DNA from: Asanoa siamensis | GTDB lineage: Bacteria > Actinomycetota > Actinomycetes > Mycobacteriales > Micromonosporaceae | Assembly (NCBI RefSeq): GCF_016862555.1 | Contig: NZ_BONE01000043.1 | Coordinates: forward strand, 1-64,000 | Length of the DNA stretch: 64,000 nt | Reading direction: 5' to 3' | Shown here: one piece after another, positions 15,574-23,823 of the stretch | Numbering within the stretch: position 1 is the first letter of the stretch | Layout: the number at the start of each line of letters is the position of its first letter | Translations under genes and position numbers: made by a program | Notes under the pieces: model-generated | The model's database searches: none | Told to the model about the DNA's origin: nothing | What the model saw: only the letters and a program-made list of their open reading frames with translations

Positions 15574-16341
15574 TCACGGGCGGTGCTCGGGCGGGGCCGC
15601 CTCGGGCGCGGCCGGTGCGGGCGGTCGTGGGTAGTGCGCGGCCGGGTCAGGGCAGACGAAGTAGGGCATCCCACCCGTCGCGTAGGCGGGTGGCGGCGGC
15701 ACGGAAGCCACCAGCGCGTAGCCCGGCGTGGGGCGCCGCGGCACGAAGTAGCGGCTCGCCGGCGGCAGGGCGACCAGCAGCACGATCGCGACCACCAGCG
15801 CCACCTCGAGCAGCCCGCCCAGCGAGAGCCCGCCGAAGAACAGCTCGTCGGACCCGCTCGACCGGGCCCACAACGTGTCCAGGAACCCGGATTCCTCCCA
15901 CGGCACCACCTCTGGCGGCAGATCCTCGGGCAGCGGCCCGAAGTCAGGCGCGGGCGCCAGCAGGAACGGCACGATCGCGACGGCGCCGAAGCCGGGCAGG
16001 CAGAGGAACAGCAGGTGTACGCCGCCCGCGACGAAGACCAGGATCCGCGCCACGTTGCTGCCCCGCAGCAGCGGCACCGCCGTGGCGGCGAGCAGCACGG
16101 CGGCGATCAGCATGACGCCACCCATCAGCACCGAGCCGACCACGTTGCCGGTCCGTTCCCCACTCACGTCGGCGGGGTCGGTGTCGGGAAACCGCGCGGC
16201 GACCTCGTTGATCAGCCCGTCGTAGTAGACGGCGTGCGCCACCACCACGCCGATCAGCCCGAGCAGCAGCACGACGGCACCGACCTGCACCCAGAACGCG
16301 GCGGTCACGGTCGTGGGACGCGGCGGCGCATCGGCGATCAT
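15574..16341 (-). CDS. Integral membrane protein of unknown function
   Basis: A 255-residue protein with four hydrophobic segments (about residues 20-45, 70-95, 100-130 and 178-200). A soluble Pro/Glu/Asp-rich stretch lies between the third and fourth, and a Pro/Ala-rich tail with VPPPPAYATGGMPYFVCPDP is probably cytoplasmic. I do not recognise a family. A GTG two codons upstream (16347) is an alternative start. It precedes the VOC gene, likely in one transcript. Confidence 0.7.
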   Translation of the reverse strand: MIADAPPRPTTVTAAFWVQVGAVVLLLGLIGVVVAHAVYYDGLINEVAARFPDTDPADVSGERTGNVVGSVLMGGVMLIAAVLLAATAVPLLRGSNVARILVFVAGGVHLLFLCLPGFGAVAIVPFLLAPAPDFGPLPEDLPPEVVPWEESGFLDTLWARSSGSDELFFGGLSLGGLLEVALVVAIVLLVALPPASRYFVPRRPTPGYALVASVPPPPAYATGGMPYFVCPDPAAHYPRPPAPAAPEAAPPEHRP

Positions 16342-16402
16342 GGTCACGGTTCGCCAACCTACGGCCTGTCGCGAGGCCGCGATTCCTCCGAACGGACGGG
16401 AC

Positions 16403-16921
16403 CTAACCGTCCTTCAAGGACGCGAGGGCGTCGGCCAGGATGCGGTCGCTGAGCGGCGTGCCGGCGGTCGCGCGGGCGAGGAGCAGTGCGCCGACCGCCG
16501 TGCTCACCGCCGCCGTACCGCCGAGCTTGTCGGCGAAATAGTCGACCCCCGCGGCGTACGTGGCGGCGAGGTCGGGATCGGCGCCGGGCATGTCGCGCGC
16601 GAAGCCGGCGACCGGGCAGCCGTCGCCCGGTGAGTCGCGATGGTCCGGCGAGAGGTAGTGGTCCAGGAAGCTCTCCGGCCCGTGCTCGGCGATCCAGGCC
16701 AGCCGCTCGGCGATCTCACCCAACCCCTGCGTCACGGCCTCGGCCACCAGGGCGTCCTTCGACGCGAACTGGTTGTAGAACCCACCGTGCGTCAGCCCAG
16801 CCCCGGCCATCACGTCGGCCACACCCACCCGGGCGATGCCGCGCTCGCGGAGAAGCCGGGTGGCCGTGTCCACGACCCGCTGCCGGTTCTCCCGCGCCTG
16901 TGCCTGCGACACCTTGCTCAT
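16403..16921 (-). CDS. TetR family transcriptional regulator
   Basis: A 172-residue repressor. The HTH (about residues 10 to 55) reads RENRQRVVDTATRLLRERG, then VADVMAGAGLTHGGFYNQFASKDALVAEA, the TetR signature. The C-terminal ligand domain has the AcrR-like pattern GCPVAGFARDMP and matches regulators often grouped with TetR_C_13/16 types. Start is the ATG at 16921; upstream in-frame ATGs would run into the divergent promoter. It faces away from the amidase and SnoaL-like genes, with about 106 bases between starts, so it most likely controls itself and that pair. Ligand unknown. Confidence 0.85.
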   Translation of the reverse strand: MSKVSQAQARENRQRVVDTATRLLRERGIARVGVADVMAGAGLTHGGFYNQFASKDALVAEAVTQGLGEIAERLAWIAEHGPESFLDHYLSPDHRDSPGDGCPVAGFARDMPGADPDLAATYAAGVDYFADKLGGTAAVSTAVGALLLARATAGTPLSDRILADALASLKDG

Positions 16922-17027
16922 GGCCCCAGCATAAATGATGGATCTCATGTAAAAGCCCACGAGCTTCAAATGATCGACGTAATGTAAGCGATATACGGAT
17001 CTTGAGACCCCGAGAGAGGAGCCCGTC

Positions 17028-18434
17028 ATGAGCACCGAGATCACCTACGCCGACGCGACCGAGATCGCCGAGATGATCCGCAGCAGGCGGGTCTCCTCCG
17101 TCGAGGTCGTGCGGGCGCATCTCGACCGCATCGCGGCCGTCGACCCCAGGATCAACGCGGTCGTCACGCTCGCCGACGGCGCGCTGGACGCCGCCCGGCG
17201 GGCCGACACGGAGATCGCCGCGGGCGCCGAGGTGGGGCCGCTGCACGGCGTGCCGTTCACGGCCAAGGACTCGTTCGACACCGCCGGCGTGGCGACCCAG
17301 CGCGGCTCGCCGATCTTCGCGGGACGGGTGCCGGACACCGACGCCACCGCCGTGGCGCGGCTGAAGGAGGCGGGCGCGATCCTGCTGGCGAAGACCAACC
17401 TGCCGGAGTTCTCGTACTGGATCGAGTCCGACAACCTCCTGACGGGCCGGACCAACAACCCGTGGGACCTCGACCGCTCCCCGGGCGGATCCAGCGGCGG
17501 CGAGTCGGCGGCGATCGCGGCCGGCATGTCGCCGCTCGGACTTGGCAGCGACCTGTCGATCTCGCTGCGCGGCCCGGCGGCCGACACCGGCGTCGTGGCG
17601 CTCAAGGCGACGCACGGGCGGGTGCCGATGACGGGTGTCTGGCCGCGGAAGCCCAGGCGGGACTGGCACGCGGGTCCGATGGCCCGATCCATCCGCGACC
17701 TCGACCTCGCGTACACCATCCTGGCGGGTCCGGACGGCGCCGACGGCTTCTCCGACGTTCCGCGCGGCTACGACACGGGGCTGGGCCGGGCGCCCGAGCG
17801 GCCCGTGCGGGTCGGCTGGCTGGTCGACTCCGGGCTCGGGCCCGTCGACCCGGAGGTCGCGGCGACGGTACGGGCGGCGGCCGACGCCCTGCGGGCGGCG
17901 GGAGTCCCGGTCGACGAGGTCGACATCCCGGCTCTGCGGCGGGACGACCCGCTGGACCTGTGGACGCGGCAGCACGTCATGGAGATGAAGCCGGCCGTCC
18001 AGGCGGTCACCGCGGGTCACGAGGACCAGATGTTCGCGTACTCGCAGACCCTGCTGGCCTCCCCCGACACGCCCGTCGCGGACTACGTCGCGGCCGAGCA
18101 GGGCGTCGAGCGGCTCCGGGACGGCTTCGCCGACTACTTCCAGCGGTACGACCTGCTGCTGATGCCGGTGACGACGTTCCCCGCGCACGCGCACGGGCTC
18201 TCGAAGATCACCGTCGACGGCCAGACGGTGGACGCGTTCCACGTGAGCGCGACGACCGTCCCGTTCAACCTGACCGGCCTCCCGGCCCTGTCCATGCGGT
18301 TCGGCACGACCGGCGACGGAATGCCGATCGGCGTGCAACTGGTCGCCGACCGGCACGCGGAGTCGACGATCCTGCGCGTCGCCGCGCTGCTGGAGACGCG
18401 CAGCCCGGTCCGCGACCCGCACCCGACCCTGTGA
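17028..18434 (+). CDS. Amidase signature family enzyme
   Basis: A 468-residue amidase. It has Lys80 in GVPFTAKDSF, the GGSSGGES loop at 153-160 holding the cis-serine, and a nucleophile region GSDLSISLRGPA with Ser179 in the nucleophile position, so the Ser-cisSer-Lys triad is complete. The usual GG before the nucleophile (GGSIR) is replaced by Ser-Ile, which may change substrate range or activity. Family members hydrolyse amides such as indoleacetamide, nicotinamide, aryl amides or carbamates in the cytoplasm. Divergent from the tetR gene and followed 10 bases later by a SnoaL-like gene, suggesting an inducible catabolic or detoxifying pair. Confidence 0.85.
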   Translation: MSTEITYADATEIAEMIRSRRVSSVEVVRAHLDRIAAVDPRINAVVTLADGALDAARRADTEIAAGAEVGPLHGVPFTAKDSFDTAGVATQRGSPIFAGRVPDTDATAVARLKEAGAILLAKTNLPEFSYWIESDNLLTGRTNNPWDLDRSPGGSSGGESAAIAAGMSPLGLGSDLSISLRGPAADTGVVALKATHGRVPMTGVWPRKPRRDWHAGPMARSIRDLDLAYTILAGPDGADGFSDVPRGYDTGLGRAPERPVRVGWLVDSGLGPVDPEVAATVRAAADALRAAGVPVDEVDIPALRRDDPLDLWTRQHVMEMKPAVQAVTAGHEDQMFAYSQTLLASPDTPVADYVAAEQGVERLRDGFADYFQRYDLLLMPVTTFPAHAHGLSKITVDGQTVDAFHVSATTVPFNLTGLPALSMRFGTTGDGMPIGVQLVADRHAESTILRVAALLETRSPVRDPHPTL

Positions 18435-18444
18435 GGGAACCATC

Positions 18445-18867
18445 ATGTCCACAGTCGACACCAACACGCGCGACGCCTACGGCAAGGACGAGATGGCGTA
18501 CGCCGTCACGCGGTTGTTCCGGGAACGCGACCAGCATCCGATTCTGCCGATGCTCAGTGACGACGTCACCATGACGCTCCCCGCCACCCTTCCGTACGGT
18601 GGCGTCTACAAAGGACGGGCGGCCTTCGACGAGTTCTTCGCGAAGCCGCCGGGCGGCAGCGCGGTCTGGAGGTCGTTCGACGTGGTCGTCGACGACGTCA
18701 TCGCCGCCGACGACCACGTCATCGCCCGGCTCACGAACACGGCCGTGCCCAAGGCGACCGGCGAGGCGGTGGTCTTCCAGAACCTCTGGTTCTTCGGGGT
18801 GGCCGACGGCCGCATCGTCAGTGCCCAGCTGTACGCGGACACCGCGGTCATCGTCACGACGAGGTGA
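18445..18867 (+). CDS. SnoaL-like / NTF2-fold protein
   Basis: A 140-residue protein of the NTF2-like cone fold: an N-terminal helix (YAVTRLFRERD), VTMTLPATLPYGGVYKGRAAFDEFF, and curved strands ending in NLWFFGVADGRIVSAQLYADTAVIV. This pattern matches SnoaL-like polyketide cyclase and ketosteroid-isomerase relatives, which bind small hydrophobic ligands and may be enzymes or binding proteins. It starts 10 bases after the amidase stop with AGGGAACC between them, so it is the second gene of that operon and may act on the same compound. It converges on the DJ-1 family gene. Confidence 0.78.
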   Translation: MSTVDTNTRDAYGKDEMAYAVTRLFRERDQHPILPMLSDDVTMTLPATLPYGGVYKGRAAFDEFFAKPPGGSAVWRSFDVVVDDVIAADDHVIARLTNTAVPKATGEAVVFQNLWFFGVADGRIVSAQLYADTAVIVTTR

Positions 18868-18885
18868 CCTCGCGCGGGCTCGTGC

Positions 18886-19572
18886 TCAGCCCACCCGCGC
18901 GGGCAGTGCCGCGAGGAGGGCCTGCCCGACGGCCTCGCCCGAGGCCGGGTTCTGGCCGGTGATGAGGTTGCCGTCGACGACCACGTACGAGCCGAAGGCC
19001 GGCCCGGCCTCGTGCACCGCGCCGGCCGCGCGCAGCCGGGACTCCAGCAGCCAGGGCGCGTTGGCCGCGAGGCCGACCTGCTCCTCTTCGGCGTCGGTGA
19101 ACGAGGTCATCCGCCGGCCGCGGAACAGCCAGTCGCCGTCGGCGTCGCCGGCCGGGAGAAAGGCGGCGATCCCGTGGCAGAGCGCGGCGACGGTCCTGCT
19201 CCGGTCGGGCAGCATCGCCTCCAGCACGCGGGCGATGTCGGGGTGCACGGCGAGATCCTGCATCGGGCCATGGCCGCCGGGGATCAGGACGGCGTCGTAG
19301 TCGGCCGGGTCGACGTCCTCCAGCCGCACCGGCGACTCCAGCACCGGCCGAAGGTCCTCCAGGTAGGCCTTCTGGGCCTCGTCGGTCAGGCTGACCTCGT
19401 CGGCGACCGGGATGCGGCCGCCCGGGGTGGCGATCGTGAGCCGCACGCCGGCCTCGGTGAGCACGCGGTGCGGCGCGATGAGCTCCTCGGCCCAGAACCC
19501 GGTCGGGCGCTGGCGGCCGTCCTGCTGGGTCCAGAACCGGGCACCGGACAGAACGATGAGAACGTGTGACAT
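18886..19572 (-). CDS. DJ-1/PfpI family protein (type 1 glutamine amidotransferase-like, Hsp31 type)
   Basis: A 228-residue member of the class I GATase-like fold. Cys132 sits in the nucleophile elbow AALCHGIAAF, followed by His133; Glu30 in the early helix and the loop LIPGGHGPMQDL complete the usual Hsp31/YhbO-like pocket. Relatives are glyoxalase III-type enzymes, protein or nucleotide deglycases, or chaperones, so a role against reactive carbonyls is likely but unproven. The start is supported by AGGAGAAG upstream. It is divergent from the CGNR regulator with two inverted repeats between them, so it is the obvious candidate target of that regulator. Confidence 0.82.
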   Translation of the reverse strand: MSHVLIVLSGARFWTQQDGRQRPTGFWAEELIAPHRVLTEAGVRLTIATPGGRIPVADEVSLTDEAQKAYLEDLRPVLESPVRLEDVDPADYDAVLIPGGHGPMQDLAVHPDIARVLEAMLPDRSRTVAALCHGIAAFLPAGDADGDWLFRGRRMTSFTDAEEEQVGLAANAPWLLESRLRAAGAVHEAGPAFGSYVVVDGNLITGQNPASGEAVGQALLAALPARVG

Positions 19573-19608
19573 GGGGAGCTTCTCCTAGGTCGTGGGCACG
19601 TTGCAACC

Positions 19609-19627
19609 TTAGGGAGTTAGCCCCTAA
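19609..19627. promoter_or_regulatory. Inverted repeat TTAGGG..CCCTAA between DJ-1 and CGNR genes
   Basis: TTAGGG and CCCTAA face each other across 7 bases; overlapping it, GTTAG-CCC-CTAAC (19616-19628) is also symmetrical. It lies about 37 bases upstream of the DJ-1 gene start and is a likely operator or promoter element for it. Confidence 0.45.
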
Positions 19628-19656
19628 CGCCGTGATGCTCTTTGGGCATGACGCTG

Positions 19657-19679
19657 ATGACCGTACGAGCTACGGTCAT
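19657..19679. promoter_or_regulatory. Operator palindrome abutting the CGNR gene start
   Basis: ATGACCGTA and TACGGTCAT are perfect 9-base arms around CGAGC, ending 3 bases before the ATG at 19683. A site of this quality at the start codon is best explained as an autoregulatory operator. It leaves no room for an ordinary ribosome site, so translation may be leaderless. Confidence 0.6.
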
Positions 19680-19682
19680 TGC

Positions 19683-20177
19683 ATGGAGGATTGCCCACCC
19701 GCCGTCTGCGACGCGAGCGACCTGGTGCTCTCGTTGGTGAACTCCGGGTCGCTCGAGGAGTGGCTCGGCGCGTCCGCCGCGTCGGACGTCACCGCCACGG
19801 CCGAGCTGCGGGCCAGCCTGTCGGTGCTGCTGCGCGCACACTCGGGCTGCGCGCTGGACCCCGGCGAGGTCGAGGCCGCCGAGGCCCACCTGCGCCAGGT
19901 GGCGACGCGCTATCCGCTGGTCGCCGTCGTCGGTGCCGACGGGGTCGCCCTCGTGCCCGCACAGGACGGCGCGTTCGGGCAGTTCGCCCGGGTGCTCGGC
20001 GCGGTCACCGACCTCGCGTACCGGGGCGCCTGGATGCGGGTCAAGGTGTGCAAGAACGAGACCTGCCATCGCGGCTTCTTCGACAAGACCCGCAACACGT
20101 CGGCCCTCTACTGCAGCCCGGCGTGCTCGTCCCAGGCGTCGATGCGCGCCTACCGCAACCGGCGGAAGGCGGCCTGA
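19683..20177 (+). CDS. CGNR zinc-finger (ABATE-type) transcriptional regulator
   Basis: A 164-residue protein. The N-terminal part (DLVLSLVNSGSLEEW... to about residue 110) matches the stress-induced ABATE ligand-type domain. The C-terminal part is the CGNR zinc finger, reading VKVCKNETCHRGFFDKTRN and then ALYCSPACSSQASMRAYRNRRK, with four Cys to hold zinc. Members are thought to bind DNA and respond to stress or small molecules. I chose the ATG where homologues usually begin; earlier in-frame ATGs would read through the palindrome. It is divergent from the DJ-1 gene and followed after one base by a truncated lysR reading frame. Confidence 0.8.
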   Translation: MEDCPPAVCDASDLVLSLVNSGSLEEWLGASAASDVTATAELRASLSVLLRAHSGCALDPGEVEAAEAHLRQVATRYPLVAVVGADGVALVPAQDGAFGQFARVLGAVTDLAYRGAWMRVKVCKNETCHRGFFDKTRNTSALYCSPACSSQASMRAYRNRRKAA

Positions 20178-20178
20178 C

Positions 20179-20481
20179 GTGGAGCTGCGGCACCTGCACA
20201 CGTTCGTCGCGGTGGCCGAGGAGCGCAGCTTCTCGCGCGCGGCCACCCGGCTGCGCACCGCCCAGTCGGCGGTGTCCCGCACGGTCCAGGCGCTCGAACG
20301 CGAGCTGGGAGGCGCGCTGTTCGAGCGCAGCAGGCACCACGTGGAGCTGACGAAGACGGGTCGGGCGACCCTCGACACGGCCCGCGCGACGTTGGCGGCC
20401 GCCGAGGCGGTCCGCGACGCGGCCCGCCGGACGTGCCCGCTACCGGCCGACGAGTGTCTCGTAGAGACCAGCGATGCGTAG
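20179..20481 (+). pseudogene. Truncated LysR regulator: DNA-binding domain only
   Basis: A GTG one base after the CGNR stop opens a 100-residue frame. Residues 1 to about 65 are a well-kept LysR HTH (MELRHLHTFVAVAEERSFS, then AQSAVSRTVQALERELGG.LFER), followed by the start of the linker helix. Homology stops near residue 85, exactly where the 3' end of the convergent STAS gene begins, and the last 14 codons read antisense through that gene. The effector domain of about 200 residues is absent. It looks like a regulator cut by a rearrangement whose other end was the STAS gene; an active short DNA-binding protein remains possible. Confidence 0.7.
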
Positions 20482-20757
20482 CTGCTTCTCGACGAAGGGC
20501 GCTACGTCCCGCACGACGAACCGCACCTGCTGCTCCCGCGCCGCGTTCAGCCCGGCGACGAGCGCCCCCAGGCCGGTCGAGTCGACAAAGGTCACGAACT
20601 TCATGTTGACCACCACCGCGGGCGGCGGGTCATTCCGAATGGTCTGCTCCAACACGTCCCGCAACGCATCGTTGACCGCGACGTCGAGCTCACCCCGCAG
20701 ATCCAGGACGACCGTGCCGTCGTCGAGGAGACGCCGGCCCACCACCGCACTCGCCAC
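20440..20757 (-). CDS. STAS-domain anti-sigma factor antagonist
   Basis: A 105-residue single STAS domain of the SpoIIAA/RsbV type. The phosphorylation site is Ser60 in VTFVDSTGLGALVAG, preceded by the strand VVLDLRGELDVAVNDALR. In this family the unphosphorylated form binds a serine-kinase anti-sigma factor and so frees a stress sigma factor; the kinase phosphorylates the serine to reverse this. No kinase or phosphatase gene adjoins, as is common for the many orphan antagonists of actinomycetes. Its last 42 bases overlap the truncated lysR frame on the other strand. Confidence 0.87.
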   Translation of the reverse strand: MASAVVGRRLLDDGTVVLDLRGELDVAVNDALRDVLEQTIRNDPPPAVVVNMKFVTFVDSTGLGALVAGLNAAREQQVRFVVRDVAPFVEKQLRIAGLYETLVGR

Positions 20758-20781
20758 TGCCCCTCCCCTGGCCTTTGCCGT

Positions 20782-20806
20782 GTAGCAAGGACAGCACCTT
20801 TGCTAC
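20782..20806. terminator. Hairpin between the STAS gene and the upstream secreted-protein gene
   Basis: GTAGCAA at 20782-20788 pairs with TTGCTAC at 20800-20806 and the stem extends by two GC pairs past a one-base bulge. It follows the stop of the minus-strand gene ending at 20833 and precedes the STAS gene, so it can end the former or act as an operator for the latter. Confidence 0.4.
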
Positions 20807-20832
20807 CCCGACGACCAGAACTCAAACGGCTC

Positions 20833-22132
20833 CTAGCCCTTGACGTCGACCGTGTCGCAGCCGTAGAAGCGCGTGGGGCCCGGGCCGAAGGCCCCGAACA
20901 CACACGCGGTCGTGTCGCTCGGCACGAGGGCATCCCGGGGCGGGCCGAGATGGAGCATCGCGTCCGGGTCGCGATCGCGCGTCCGCTCGTCACGCTCCAG
21001 CGCGTCCTCCTGGTGGATCCTGTTGTGGATCTCCGGCACACCACCGCCACGCGACAGCACGGCGGGTGACCCGAACCGGATCGAGGCGACGACGATCGTG
21101 GTCGCGTCGAACGCCAGCGGGTTGCCGTACTCGCCGGCGCGGGTGCTGAGCACCGCGACAGGGACGTTGGCGCTGTTCAGGTTGATCGGGTTCTTCGCGC
21201 TGCCCGGATGCACGTTGACGGTCACGGGCACCGCACAGTCGAGGGTGAGCCGGGCGGTCCGCCGGTTGTTGTCGGCGTTCGGGTCGCCGACGTACGCCCG
21301 CCGCGGGTTCACGGTCGTGGTGAAGTCCAGGGTGCGGAGTCCCGGTGCGGCACACGTCACGGTGTAGCTCTTCTCCAGCCGCGCGGGCGTGCCGACCGTG
21401 AGGTTGGCCGGGGTCGTCTCGGCGGTGCCGGGCGCGACCGTGATGCCGGATCCGGCGAGCACCGTGCGTTCGACCGTGGCCTCGGTCGGCCCGTCGGGCC
21501 CGGCGTTGGAGACCGTGCTGGCCACGGTGACCGTCACGGGCTTGCCGAGCACGCCGAACAGCGGCGCGGTCGCCTCGACGGCGTCGACCGACAGGTCGCT
21601 CTCACGGCAGTCGGGGTCGTCGGGGTTCGCGACACAGTACGCGCGGACAGCCTGCGTCGTGTCGACCGTGGCGACGGTCACGTCGGCCGGGGTGGCCAAC
21701 CCTGATCTGCTCGACCCGGCTGTCGTACGGCACGAGCACCTGACCGCGGCCCGCCTGGCTCACGAAGCCCGCGCCCTCCGCACGCGCGAGAGCGGGATTC
21801 GGGATGGTGGCCGACCGCAGCACCGCGCCGTCGCCGATGCTGGACACGGTCAGGTCCGGCCGCAGGAAACCCGTTCCGGGCGTGGCGACGTGCGCCACCA
21901 CGACGCCGGCGGCCGTGCCGGACTCGGCGGACCGGAAGTCGATCTCGGCGACGAAGCTGCGGGCGTCGTCGACGTACTCAGGTCGGGGAACCGGCTCCGT
22001 GAGCGGGCTCCGCACATCGGGCACCGCCTGCGCGGTCGCGTGGATCGCGCCGACCGCCACTGCGATCACGCCGATCACGAGCAGCGGCACGCGGGCCCGC
22101 CGTAGCCGGCGCGGGGAGATCAGGTTCGGCAT
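20833..22132 (-). pseudogene. Exported Ig-like protein, frameshifted companion of the M64-like protease
   Basis: Two overlapping frames together make one protein of about 430 residues. Frame one starts at 22132 after GAGGGAT, has a membrane/signal segment (VPLLVIGVIAVAVGAIHATAQA) and runs in good coding sense to VEQIR near 21704. Coding sense then continues one base away as LATPADVTVATVDTTQAVRAYC and on to the end. Dropping one G from the GGG at 21701-21703 joins them. The second half has an Ig/CARDB-like domain (VTVTVASTVSNAGPDGPTEA) and a C-terminal module with NPINLNSANVPVAVLST and EDALERDERT, a type seen in many secreted actinobacterial proteins. It lies 11 bases behind the protease, probably one transcript. 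Real mutation or sequence error is open. Confidence 0.65.
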
Positions 22133-22143
22133 CGTCGGATCCC

Positions 22144-23823
22144 TCAGCATTCTCCCCGGTCGCATTCGCCGAACACGAAGGTCATGCGACGCCGGTCGGC
22201 GCGCCGGGCGAAGGCGTTGTCGTTCATCAGGTCGTTGGTCGCCGGGTCGGAGACCCAGAAGTCGTCGTCGGTGTCGGGGTCGAAGACCGAGTCCATGCCA
22301 CGGCAGTCGACGGCGTTGCCGCCCAGACCACCGACGTCGGCGAGGCACGCGTCGCGGGACCGGTAGACGTTCGGCACCAGCGGCATCTGGAAGTAGCCGC
22401 CGTCGCAGCAGTACTCGTCGGCCAACTCGAAGGCGGCGTGGCCGATCTCGTGGATGAACACCCCGGTCTCACCGAACTCCGCGCTCAGCAGCCCGCCGAA
22501 CGCGCATTCCCGCAAGGTGTTCGCGTTGCCCGGCGCTGGGGTCGCGGGATGCAGGATCGCGCGGGCGTGGCCGAACCCGTACTCGACGCCGACGTTGTCG
22601 GGTGGTTGGTGCTGGCAGGTGTCGTCGACGCCGTCGCCGTTGCGCAGGTCCCGGAACCCGCCCGTGGCGGCGGTGTCGAGGGCTATCCAGACGTTGACGG
22701 CACGCTGGTTGTCGAGCACGAGTTGCTCGCGCATCATCTCGGCGACCGCGGCATGGGCGTGGGTCAGGAAGTTCGGATCCCGCGGTCCGGTGTAGACCGG
22801 GAAGGTCAGGAGGGCGGTGTTCGACGGATTGTCCGGCTCGGCCCGGACGTTGGTCGTCGCCGCGAACAGGATGACGTCGAGGGCCCGCTCCCGCTCCGCC
22901 GACTGCAGCACCGGGACGGCCCGTCCCTCCGGCGGGCCGCCGACCTGGACCGTGTGCCAGCCGGAACTGACCGGCTCGAGGCGATCGATCGCCAGGCAGT
23001 TGTAGGAGAAGGTCGAGCCCGCCGGCCCGGCCGTCCGGGTGGCGGACAGCGTCGTCCGCCGGCCGGAACCGCCGATCTTGTCCCGGTTGATGCCGCCGTC
23101 GGTCGAGAAGAAGATGTCCAACTGGTCGGCGATCAGCGGCGGCAACCCGGTGCCGTCGGGTTGGTCGCCGAACGCCTCCGCGGTGATGGTGACCGTCTGG
23201 CCGGGCTGCGGCCACAGCGGCGAGTGCAGGCACCTGACATGCCGCCCGGGCGCCTGCGGCGGCTCGTTGACCTCGACCATGAGGACCATGTCGGCGACGT
23301 CGCCGTCGTTCGCGTTGCCCTCGGTCGTGACCTCGACGCCGCAGGGCCCGCTGACGTCGCCGGAGAAGTAACAGGACGAATCCTCGGGGTGCAGGTCGAT
23401 GCTGAAGTTGACCGCCCGATCGGCGTCGTTGTTGGTGAGATCGATCTGGTTGTCGATGAAATTCGTGCCGTTGTCCTCGTCGAATATCTCTATCTTCACA
23501 TCGGTGGTGGCGTTGCTGTGGTCGACGGTTCCCGTCGCCTGCCAGTTCGGCTCGATAACCGACCTGTTCGTGATCTCGCCGAAGTCGGTCGAGGCGCCCG
23601 CGACGGTCGTCCGTCCGTAGAAGTCGGCCTCGGACGTCAGGTCGATGGGCCCGCCAGCACAGCATTCCGCCACCCTGACGATCGTCACCGTGACGCTCAA
23701 CGGCAGTGCCTGAGCAGGCGTGGCCCAGGCCACCAGACACGTCGCCGCGACCGCGAGGGCCATGAACGCCGCCCGCACCGGCTTATGGACGAACCGTAGA
23801 GTGCCCGGTTCCGCCACGCTCAT
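22144..23823 (-). CDS. Secreted M64-like zinc metalloprotease
   Basis: A 559-residue exported protein. The signal peptide has Arg/Lys/His-containing n-region, a hydrophobic core and a cut after ATPAQA. A beta-rich N-terminal domain (about 40 to 170) contains acidic Asn/Asp-rich strands. The catalytic part has HEIGH at 458-462 followed by AAFELADEY, the HExxH...DEY arrangement of M64 (IgA peptidase-like) metalloendopeptidases. Many Cys, including ADEYCCDGGYF, suggest disulfides. The start at 23823 follows GAGGTGG. Base composition is less GC-extreme in parts (around 23440-23520) than in neighbouring genes, which may indicate transfer. The target protein is unknown; family assignment rests on the zinc motif. 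Confidence 0.72.
   Translation of the reverse strand: MSVAEPGTLRFVHKPVRAAFMALAVAATCLVAWATPAQALPLSVTVTIVRVAECCAGGPIDLTSEADFYGRTTVAGASTDFGEITNRSVIEPNWQATGTVDHSNATTDVKIEIFDEDNGTNFIDNQIDLTNNDADRAVNFSIDLHPEDSSCYFSGDVSGPCGVEVTTEGNANDGDVADMVLMVEVNEPPQAPGRHVRCLHSPLWPQPGQTVTITAEAFGDQPDGTGLPPLIADQLDIFFSTDGGINRDKIGGSGRRTTLSATRTAGPAGSTFSYNCLAIDRLEPVSSGWHTVQVGGPPEGRAVPVLQSAERERALDVILFAATTNVRAEPDNPSNTALLTFPVYTGPRDPNFLTHAHAAVAEMMREQLVLDNQRAVNVWIALDTAATGGFRDLRNGDGVDDTCQHQPPDNVGVEYGFGHARAILHPATPAPGNANTLRECAFGGLLSAEFGETGVFIHEIGHAAFELADEYCCDGGYFQMPLVPNVYRSRDACLADVGGLGGNAVDCRGMDSVFDPDTDDDFWVSDPATNDLMNDNAFARRADRRRMTFVFGECDRGEC

Noticed and set aside
16394-16412. GGACGG / CCGTCC hairpin at the tetR 3' end
   Set aside because: Short 6-base arms partly inside the coding sequence; too weak to call a terminator.
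18871-18901. CGCGCGGG / CCCGCGCG hairpin between the SnoaL-like and DJ-1 genes
   Set aside because: Arms made only of C and G are frequent here by chance, and most of it lies in the DJ-1 coding end.
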